From assembly GCA_025449775.1 (NCBI GenBank), contig JANWIS010000187.1, positions 1 to 6,858 of the forward strand: DNA of 6,858 bases, read 5' to 3'. Shown here piece after piece: positions 1 through 6,010 of this stretch; positions within the stretch are counted from its first letter, which is position 1, and each line of letters opens with the position of its first letter. The position numbers were made by a program, and so were the translations under genes. The stretch is from Ignavibacteriaceae bacterium (GTDB lineage Bacteria; Bacteroidota; Ignavibacteria; Ignavibacteriales; Ignavibacteriaceae). The notes under the pieces are model-generated. The model saw only the letters and a program-made list of their open reading frames with translations. It ran no database searches and was not told the origin of the DNA.

Positions 1-1529
1 AACCAGCTGCTAATGAGGATATTCTGAATACAATGAATTCAGGAACTCTTCTTATTAATTTTATAGGACACGGAAATCCTGAAGTATGGACTCACGAATA
101 TGTCTTCGAACGATCAGTTACTATTCCCCAGCTTACAAACGATAAATATTTTTTCCTCTGTGCTGCAACTTGTGACTTCGGATATTTTGATATACCAAAT
201 TTCCAGAGCGGTGCAGAAGAGATGTTATTCTTAAAAGATGCCGGCTCGATAGCAACTTATAATGCATGCAGATTGGTGTTTTCCGGTCAGAATCATGAAC
301 TGAATTATCTATTGATGGATAACCTCTTAACTCTCCCAAGAGATACTATGAATTTAAATGTTCCTCTCGGGTATTCAGTATTCAAAACGAAAGTAGATCG
401 TCATTCTGTTAATGATCAAAAATTTCATTTGCTTGCTGATCCTACTTTAAGATTAAATGTTCCTCAGTACTTTGGTACGATTGATTCAATTAATGGTCAG
501 CTGTTAATTTCTGACATCCAGATAAAAGCATTGAGCGGTACGTCGATTGCCGGAACAATTATCAATCCAGACAGCACAAAGTGGAATGATTTTAATGGTG
601 AAGGACTACTTACAGTTTATGATTCAGAAAGAACAAAACTTCTTGAAGAAATTGATGATTACCCGATGCTCATCCAGGGTGGAGTTATTTTTCGCGGCCG
701 GGTTTCAGTCAATAATGGAGAATTTCGCGCTGACTTTGTTGTGCCGAAAGATATTTCGTACGAAAATAAAAATGGTAAAATTATTTTTTATTTCTTTGAT
801 GCTGAATCTGATGGCTTGGCATTCACAAATAAAATTATTGTTGGCGGAACAGACAGCACTTCTGTAAACGATGGTGAAGGTCCTGAGATTGAAATATTTT
901 TCGATGATGCTTCTTACATTAATTCATACCTTGTTGGTCCGGAACCAAAACTGATTGTTAAGCTTTCTGATGAAACCGGTTTGAATACAACTGGCACGGG
1001 AGTTGGGCATAAATTGGAAGGGATTTTGAACGAAGATCAGGGAAATCCAATTGACTTCACAAATTATTTTACCGGTGAGCTCGATGCTGGTGGTAAACGT
1101 GGTGAGATAAATTATCAGTTTAATAAAATGAATGATGGTGATTACAATCTGGATGTAAAAGCGTGGGACGTTTTTAATAATTTTTCAGCTGAAGAATCTT
1201 TCTTTACTGTTATCAGCACAAACGATTTGGTGATAAGAGATGTTTACAATTATCCGAATCCATTTATATCGAACACAACATTTACATTCCAGCATAATCT
1301 TACAAGTGCAGTAGATGTGAAAGTAAAGATCTATACAATTGCAGGCAGGTTTATAAAAGAGGTTGAAGAAAAGAACATCAACCAGAAGTTTGTTAAAATT
1401 GACTGGGACGGAAGAGACGGAGATGGGGATCAGCTTGGCAATGGAACTTATCTTTATAAGCTGATTGTAAACACAACTGATGGTGAATTTACACAAAGCG
1501 TGATAGGTAAAATGGCGGTCGTAAAATGA
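1..1529 (+). CDS. porU: Type IX secretion system sortase PorU, C-terminal part (5' end outside window)
   Basis: PorU is the cell-surface C25 (gingipain-like) cysteine peptidase that cuts the C-terminal signal from T9SS cargo and transfers the cargo to its surface anchor. The frame is open from base 3 and shows 508 residues, under half of the usual length of over 1000; the signal peptide and N-terminal part lie upstream. Numbering from base 3, the catalytic His is H23 in NFIGHGNP, and the nucleophile is C57 in CAATCDFG, 34 residues later, close to the His-Cys spacing in gingipains. The motif LLADPTLRL (about 143-151) closes the peptidase domain. Beta-rich domains follow, with PorU-like features: GPEIEIFFDD (293-302), GVGHKLEG (H336) and VKAWDVFNNFS. 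The protein ends in its own C-terminal domain (414-508). An internal ATG at 33 lies inside the catalytic domain and is not the true start. Direct linkage to porV is the classical arrangement. Identity is secure; details of the missing N-terminus are not visible. Confidence 0.95.
   Translation, partial: PAANEDILNTMNSGTLLINFIGHGNPEVWTHEYVFERSVTIPQLTNDKYFFLCAATCDFGYFDIPNFQSGAEEMLFLKDAGSIATYNACRLVFSGQNHELNYLLMDNLLTLPRDTMNLNVPLGYSVFKTKVDRHSVNDQKFHLLADPTLRLNVPQYFGTIDSINGQLLISDIQIKALSGTSIAGTIINPDSTKWNDFNGEGLLTVYDSERTKLLEEIDDYPMLIQGGVIFRGRVSVNNGEFRADFVVPKDISYENKNGKIIFYFFDAESDGLAFTNKIIVGGTDSTSVNDGEGPEIEIFFDDASYINSYLVGPEPKLIVKLSDETGLNTTGTGVGHKLEGILNEDQGNPIDFTNYFTGELDAGGKRGEINYQFNKMNDGDYNLDVKAWDVFNNFSAEESFFTVISTNDLVIRDVYNYPNPFISNTTFTFQHNLTSAVDVKVKIYTIAGRFIKEVEEKNINQKFVKIDWDGRDGDGDQLGNGTYLYKLIVNTTDGEFTQSVIGKMAVVK
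1242..1526 (+). other. C-terminal T9SS/FlgD-like domain of PorU
   Basis: This segment encodes the last 95 residues of PorU. It opens with VYNYPNPF, continues with the pattern KIYTIAGRFIKEV, then a WDGRDGDGDQLGNGTYLYK stretch typical of FlgD-Ig-like C-terminal domains, and ends GKMAVVK. PorU in characterised species keeps its C-terminal domain rather than cleaving it, and uses it to dock on PorV. That retention here is inferred from the family. Confidence 0.8.
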
Positions 1530-1627
1530 CTGCATATTTTTTGAATAGTTTTAAACAACATAATTTTCTTATATTTCAATCAAGAAGAGGAATACCGATG
1601 TTACAAACAAATGAAAACAATATATTA

Positions 1628-1633
1628 GAGAGG
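1628..1633 (+). promoter_or_regulatory. Shine-Dalgarno-like GAGAGG before porV
   Basis: GAGAGG sits 3 bases before the ATG at 1637 and 9 bases before the in-frame ATG at 1643, so it suits the second ATG better by spacing. A rival purine run (AAGAAGAGG, 1582-1590) lies 7 bases before an in-frame ATG at 1598. The other two starts seen in this window (2819 and 6011) have no comparable purine run, so the porV leader is unusual here. Confidence 0.4.
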
Positions 1634-1636
1634 AAA

Positions 1637-2809
1637 ATGAAAATGAGGGTAGTACTATCTTTTTGCATGTTATGCATGATTATAACTGCAATACCCAACA
1701 AAACTTATGCACAAGGAGAAGCAGCAGTTCCATTCCTGCTTTTGGCTCCGGATTCAAGATTCGGTGCTATTGGTGAATCAGGAACAGGTCTTGCAGATAA
1801 CTCTGCAGCAATCTTCTGGAATCCAGCCGGAATTGCATTCCTGAGTGGAACTGAAGTCACAATAACACACAGTAACTGGCTTCCACAATTCAACTTAGAT
1901 TTATTTTATGATTACCTCACTTTCAGAGCTTACATGGAAGAATTAAGTGGAAGTGTAACGGCAAGCATCACATACATGAACTTTGGAGAGTTTGTCAGAA
2001 CATTAGAAGGTGGACCTGAACCGGTTGGAACTTTCAGTGCATATGATGCTGCATTAACTCTTGGTTATGCAACAAAACTTGGCGGAGATTGGGGAGTTGG
2101 CATGAACTTCAGAATTATTCATAGCCGGTTATCAGATCAGCCAACAGGTGAAGAAGAAGGTGAAGGCGTTGCAACTTCTGTTAGCTTTGATCTTTCAGGT
2201 ATGTGGAGACCAGCTTATTTAAATATTTTCGGATGGGAACTTGAAAATCGTTTGAGCATTGGTGCAAACCTCAGCAATCTTGGACCAAAAATTACATACA
2301 TAGACCAGGCGCAATCTGATCCGATTCCAACTAACTTCCGTTTAGGATTTGCATTCCAGATTTTTAACGATGAATTTAATTCACTTGTTTATACTTTAGA
2401 TTTTAGCAAGCTGCTCGTGAGCAGAACAGAAACTGCAACCAGTGATACAACATCTACTTCTGAATCAGATGAATGGTATGAAGCAGTATTTACTTCCTGG
2501 GGTGATGATCCGATAGACGAAGAAATGAGAGATATTGTCACATCCATGGGTCTTGAATATTGGTACGGAACACCGGGTGATTTTCTTTTTGCATTAAGAA
2601 CTGGTTACTTCTATGAAGATCCTTCATACGGTAACAGAAAATTTTTAACTTTTGGTGCTGGACTGAGGTATGATATCTATGGATTTGATTTCAGTTACAT
2701 TAGTTCTATCGAAAGCAACCATCCTCTTGATGAAACTTTAAGGTTTACAATTCTTATTGGTTGGGGAGCAGTTCCCGAACAACAGAGAGGATTTCCTCGG
2801 GGTATCTAA
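1637..2809 (+). CDS. porV: Type IX secretion system outer-membrane protein PorV
   Basis: PorV (also LptO) is a FadL-like outer-membrane beta-barrel that receives cargo from the T9SS translocon by binding its C-terminal signal and carries it to PorU. From 1637 the product has 390 residues, a normal PorV length. It begins with a signal peptide (MKMR, a hydrophobic core, then cleavage after TYA25|Q26). Family marks follow: the N-terminal PorV/UPF0164 block with SRFGAIGESGTGLADNS (about 40-56) and FWNPAG (60-65), the loop TSWGDDPIDEE, LEYWY, GYFYEDPSYGNRKFLTFGAGL, and the near-terminal HPLDETLRF. A Ser/Thr/acid-rich loop (about 264-279) follows the DFSKLL strand. The frame is open upstream to an ATG at 1526 that overlaps the porU stop. 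I prefer 1637 because it places a compact signal peptide at the N-terminus; 1598 (with a better-spaced purine run) and 1643 are alternatives. The gene is probably co-transcribed with porU. Confidence 0.94.
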   Translation: MKMRVVLSFCMLCMIITAIPNKTYAQGEAAVPFLLLAPDSRFGAIGESGTGLADNSAAIFWNPAGIAFLSGTEVTITHSNWLPQFNLDLFYDYLTFRAYMEELSGSVTASITYMNFGEFVRTLEGGPEPVGTFSAYDAALTLGYATKLGGDWGVGMNFRIIHSRLSDQPTGEEEGEGVATSVSFDLSGMWRPAYLNIFGWELENRLSIGANLSNLGPKITYIDQAQSDPIPTNFRLGFAFQIFNDEFNSLVYTLDFSKLLVSRTETATSDTTSTSESDEWYEAVFTSWGDDPIDEEMRDIVTSMGLEYWYGTPGDFLFALRTGYFYEDPSYGNRKFLTFGAGLRYDIYGFDFSYISSIESNHPLDETLRFTILIGWGAVPEQQRGFPRGI

Positions 2810-2818
2810 TAATTTAAG

Positions 2819-5800
2819 ATGAAATACTTTCTCTTCTACTTATTCATTGTATTTGGATTGGGCAGATTATCTGCCCAATCTTTTATTGGCAGGCTTAATC
2901 CCTTTCCCTTAACAGTTGAATCATCATTCAATGCTGAAGACACGATAAAAATTCTTGCAATAATGGTCAACTTCCAGGTTGATGCAGATGGAACAACTTT
3001 CGGCAACGGGAGATTCGAATCCATTTATACACAGAATTATGGAAGCGATATTATAGATCCTCTTCCTCACGACAGTCAGTATTTCGAATCACATCTTCAG
3101 TTTGCAAGAAATTATTTTTCAAAAGTATCAAAAGGAAAATTGCAGATCGATTTTACTGTTCTGCCCGATACTTTTTCTTTATCTGACAGGATGAGAAATT
3201 ATTCACCCGATCCGGGTTCGGATGACTTCACTCCTCTTGCAGATTTTTCTGTTGAAGCATGGACAAAAGCAGATGAAATAAATCCAGGTTTTAATTTCAG
3301 TGATTACGATCTGTTCCTGATTTTTCATGCTGGTGTTGGAAGAGATGTTTCACTCCCGGGAAGCATAGGCAACGAGCGTGATCTACCTTCAGTTTACCTG
3401 AGTGACAATGCATTTAAAGAAATTTATGGAGAAAGTTTTGAAGGAATCCCGGTTTCAGGCGGTTCATTTCATATTACAAACAGCATGATAATTCCTGAAA
3501 CTGAAAGCAGGGAAATTGAAACCATCTCCGGAAATTTTTTATTTGAGTTATCAATTAACGGACTGATCTGTGCAAGCATTGGAAGTCATATTGGTTTACC
3601 TGATCTGTTTGACACCGAAACCGGGTTAAGTGCAATCGGGAGATTTGGTTTGATGGATGGACAGGGAATATTTGCATACGCAGGAACTTTTCCTCCGGAA
3701 CCTGATCCGTGGACAAAAATCAGATTAGGTTGGGCAGACGCAGTAACAATGAGCTTACAAAATGCTGATGTTAATCTTGTTACAAATGTTGCTGCAGCAA
3801 TCAGTGACACTGTAGTATTAAAAGTTCCACTTAACTCTTCAGAATATTTTTTAATTGAAAACCGGATACGTGATGCAAACAATGACGGTTCAACAATCAC
3901 TTATGTAACAGGTGATGTTGTACGAACAAAAACTTTTTTAAACGATACAACTGGTTATTTTAGTTTTAATATTGATTCTCTTTCCGGAGTTATAATTGAT
4001 GTTGATGAATTTGACTGGGCTGTTCCGGGAAACGGAATTGTTATCTGGCATATTGATGAAAATATTATTAATGAAAAGATAGCAGAAAATAAAATTAACA
4101 CAGATAAGAATAAGCGGGGAGTTGATGTCGAAGAAGCTGATGGAGTTCAGGATATTGGTGAAAGATTTTTAACAATCTTCGGTGATGAAGTTATTGGTGA
4201 AGGCACTGAAGAAGATTTCTGGTTTGGAAATAATCCTGCTCAGTTGTTCGGAAATCGTTTTGCTAAAGATTCACGACCAAATACTTTGACGAACACAGGT
4301 GCAAACAGCTTAATTACAATCAGAAATTTCTCTGCGATAAATAACAGGATGACTTTTAAAGTTGAGTTTGGTGATTCAGTGGTGAAACCAATTTTTTCTC
4401 ACTTTTTCCCATTCGGTACAAATGTAAATGGATTTTCATCACGGCAAACAGTTTACGGAGATTTTAATTTTATTTCAGGGGATTCTTTACTAATCGTTCA
4501 TCACGAGCATATTAACATTGCTCTGCCAAATTTTTCATCATATAAATCTTCTTTCCTCTTTGAAAATAATACCGACCATACTTATGGAATAAAAGATTCA
4601 TTAGTAAATTATTATATCATGGAGTATGCTGGCTCGCCTCAATTCTTTAATGGTTCTGTAAACATAAGTGAGCAATTAACCAGTCCAATTGTCATAAATA
4701 GAATTAATGAAAATGAGTCGGAATTAATCTTTGGAGATATTAGAGGAAATCTTTACTTCTATGAATTAGCTGCAGTAATACCGATTCTTCAGGAGCCTCA
4801 ACTGAAGACTATTGAACCATTTATATATGCCGGTGCTGTAAAAAAAATAACTGCTGATGGTTCTTATTTTGCTGCTATCTATGCTACGGGTCCGATTCAA
4901 CCCGAACCATTCCAGCCTATGTATTATGATGCTTTTGGTACTGGGGCTCCTTTCGATCATGAAATACCTGTTGATTTAGCTACAAGCAGAGATAATGAAA
5001 ATTACTTCTCAGTAATCCTTACTGATAAAAATAATTTTTACGGTTATAGAGGACATGAAGTGTTATTTAAATTTTCTGTGAATGCTTTGGACAGTTTAAA
5101 ATCATTTTCAATAACTGATCTAAAACAGGATGGTGGAAACTATATTTTGCTTAATAACGGAAATAATATTGAAGCATATAATTTATCAGGTGCAATGGCA
5201 GATAATTTTCCATTCACTGATCCGGAAGGAATTGGATTTATCGGAACTCCGGTTGCTGCAGATTTCGAAGGTGACAGCAGATCCGAAATTATTTCCATTA
5301 CAAAAGACGGAAGAATTTTTGCAATAGATGGTGGAACAGGAAAAGTTGTTCCCGGCTTTCCGATTTCCTGCGGTTCTGGAATTCCAGTTACACCGGTTTT
5401 GTATAATATGGATGGAAAAACAAATCTTGCAGTGTTGAATAATCAAAGTGTTTTGTCAACCTGGTCAATCAGTTCAGTTGAAGGAAAACTTTTTTGGTCC
5501 GAAGAATCAGGAAATCAACAGAATACTTCATTCATCGATGCAGCAGAAATTACAAACAGGGTAAACGAATTTTTCCCATCAGACAGAGCATATAATTATC
5601 CAAATCCTGTTTACGAGGGAACTACAAACATCCGTTATTATGTTTCTGAAGATTCAAGAATAAATATCAAGATTTTCGATCTTGCCGGAGATTTTGTTGC
5701 AGAGTTGAATGATGATGCTCAAGGTGGGATGGATAATGAAACTGTGTGGAATGTTGGTGAAATACAAAGTGGAGTTTACTTAGCAAGAATTGAAGCAAGC

Positions 5801-5854
5801 AGTACAAGCGGAAATACAGAACAGGCAATTATTAAGATAGCGGTGGTCAAGTAA
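2819..5854 (+). CDS. Secreted M6-family-like (immune inhibitor A-like) protein with T9SS sorting domain, zinc motif lost
   Basis: The product has 1011 residues. It starts with a signal peptide (MKYFLFYLF... cleaved after SA19|Q20). An M6 metalloprotease domain follows: KILAIMVNF (about 44-52), DYDLFLIFHAGVG, then GLPDLFD (259-265), IGRFGLMDGQG (Met279) and the WTKIRLGW block. VPGNGIVIWHIDE (402-414) and VEEADG continue the M6 pattern. Where active members have HExxHxxGLPD, this protein reads ASIGSHIGLPD (252-262): both zinc histidines and the catalytic Glu are replaced by Ala, Ser and Ser. The downstream Asp and Met-turn-like motif remain. Residues about 520-910 look propeller- or FG-GAP-like, with TPVAADFEGDSRSEI (810-824) and DGRIFAIDGGTGK. 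The tail (924-1011) is a T9SS sorting domain. The start lies 9 bases after the porV stop without a clear ribosome site, so it is likely in the porUV operon. It is probably exported by T9SS and attached by PorU/PorV. Its function is unknown; a proteolytic role looks unlikely. I infer a binding or scaffold role. Confidence 0.85.
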   Translation: MKYFLFYLFIVFGLGRLSAQSFIGRLNPFPLTVESSFNAEDTIKILAIMVNFQVDADGTTFGNGRFESIYTQNYGSDIIDPLPHDSQYFESHLQFARNYFSKVSKGKLQIDFTVLPDTFSLSDRMRNYSPDPGSDDFTPLADFSVEAWTKADEINPGFNFSDYDLFLIFHAGVGRDVSLPGSIGNERDLPSVYLSDNAFKEIYGESFEGIPVSGGSFHITNSMIIPETESREIETISGNFLFELSINGLICASIGSHIGLPDLFDTETGLSAIGRFGLMDGQGIFAYAGTFPPEPDPWTKIRLGWADAVTMSLQNADVNLVTNVAAAISDTVVLKVPLNSSEYFLIENRIRDANNDGSTITYVTGDVVRTKTFLNDTTGYFSFNIDSLSGVIIDVDEFDWAVPGNGIVIWHIDENIINEKIAENKINTDKNKRGVDVEEADGVQDIGERFLTIFGDEVIGEGTEEDFWFGNNPAQLFGNRFAKDSRPNTLTNTGANSLITIRNFSAINNRMTFKVEFGDSVVKPIFSHFFPFGTNVNGFSSRQTVYGDFNFISGDSLLIVHHEHINIALPNFSSYKSSFLFENNTDHTYGIKDSLVNYYIMEYAGSPQFFNGSVNISEQLTSPIVINRINENESELIFGDIRGNLYFYELAAVIPILQEPQLKTIEPFIYAGAVKKITADGSYFAAIYATGPIQPEPFQPMYYDAFGTGAPFDHEIPVDLATSRDNENYFSVILTDKNNFYGYRGHEVLFKFSVNALDSLKSFSITDLKQDGGNYILLNNGNNIEAYNLSGAMADNFPFTDPEGIGFIGTPVAADFEGDSRSEIISITKDGRIFAIDGGTGKVVPGFPISCGSGIPVTPVLYNMDGKTNLAVLNNQSVLSTWSISSVEGKLFWSEESGNQQNTSFIDAAEITNRVNEFFPSDRAYNYPNPVYEGTTNIRYYVSEDSRINIKIFDLAGDFVAELNDDAQGGMDNETVWNVGEIQSGVYLARIEASSTSGNTEQAIIKIAVVK
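2856..2887 (+). terminator. Terminator-like hairpin inside the M6-like gene's signal-peptide codons
   Basis: Arms GATTGGGCAGA (2856-2866) and TCTGCCCAATC (2870-2880) are perfectly complementary over 11 bp with a TTA loop. They are followed at once by TTTTATT (2881-2887). This is the shape of an intrinsic terminator on the plus strand. It lies within codons 13-23 of the gene starting at 2819 and is therefore translated. If functional it would act as an attenuator between porV and the rest of the operon, relieved when ribosomes cover it. That role is inference; the codons may simply happen to form the repeat. Confidence 0.4.
5588..5851 (+). other. T9SS type A sorting domain of the M6-like protein
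   Basis: The last 88 residues (924-1011) begin AYNYPNPVYEGTTNIRYYV, continue with INIKIFDLAGDFVAEL and SGVYLARIEA, and end IIKIAVVK. This is the standard T9SS C-terminal signal pattern (the Por secretion-tail family), which directs transport through the T9SS and removal by PorU. It differs from the PorU tail in lacking the WDGRDGDGD insertion, as expected for cargo rather than the sortase. Confidence 0.92.
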
Positions 5855-5913
5855 AATTTTGTTAGAATTTTTGTTCAACGAAATACTCACTGGAATTTTA
5901 TTCAATTAAAAAA

Positions 5914-5986
5914 TGTTTCATTGCTCTATTGTTACATTGTTAAAAACAATGAAGCAATGAAACAATCAATCAATGCAGCAATTAAA
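5914..5986 (+). repeat. Intergenic palindromic array of ATTG/CAAT tetramers phased every 8 bases
   Basis: In the 156-base gap (5855-6010), ATTG occurs at 5920, 5928 and 5936, and its complement CAAT at 5947, 5955, 5963, 5971 and 5979. Both sets are in exact 8-base steps. Arms 5914-5933 and 5945-5964 pair at 18 of 20 positions around an 11-base loop. A second register, shifted by one unit, pairs CATTGTT (5935-5941) with AACAATG (5945-5951) and extends outward imperfectly. Six A residues (5908-5913) precede the left arm, so on the minus strand the hairpin would be followed by a T-run; on the plus strand no T-run follows. The remainder of the gap is AT-rich and shows no gene or clear promoter. 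A dispersed palindromic repeat, a weak terminator or a protein-binding array are all possible. Confidence 0.7.
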
Positions 5987-6010
5987 AATCAGATCGATCA
6001 TTTCCTTTTA

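Noticed and set aside
547..867. Plus-strand open frame of 106 codons in another frame
   Set aside because: It is nested inside porU, where the PorU frame is plainly coding; no independent signal.
1185..1535. Minus-strand open frame opposite the PorU C-terminal domain
   Set aside because: The plus strand here encodes a clear PorU tail; the reverse product is Cys/Ile-rich and resembles nothing.
1540..1577. Possible Bacteroidota-type promoter before porV (TTTG at 1540, TATATTTC at 1570)
   Set aside because: The second box misses the final G of TAnnTTTG and the spacing (26 bases) is too long; not strong enough to call.
3560..3600. Sequencing error or frameshift as the cause of the missing HExxH
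   Set aside because: Flanking motifs on both sides are in the same frame and the other frames do not encode HExxH, so several codon changes are needed.
3789..3800. Twelve-base palindrome TTGCTGCAGCAA
   Set aside because: It has no loop, so it forms no useful hairpin, and it is explained by a run of Ala codons.
5855..5913. Search for an ordinary intrinsic terminator directly after the M6-like gene
   Set aside because: The stretch is AT-rich with T-runs but has no GC-rich stem; the only strong structure is the phased array starting at 5914, which lacks a plus-strand T-run.
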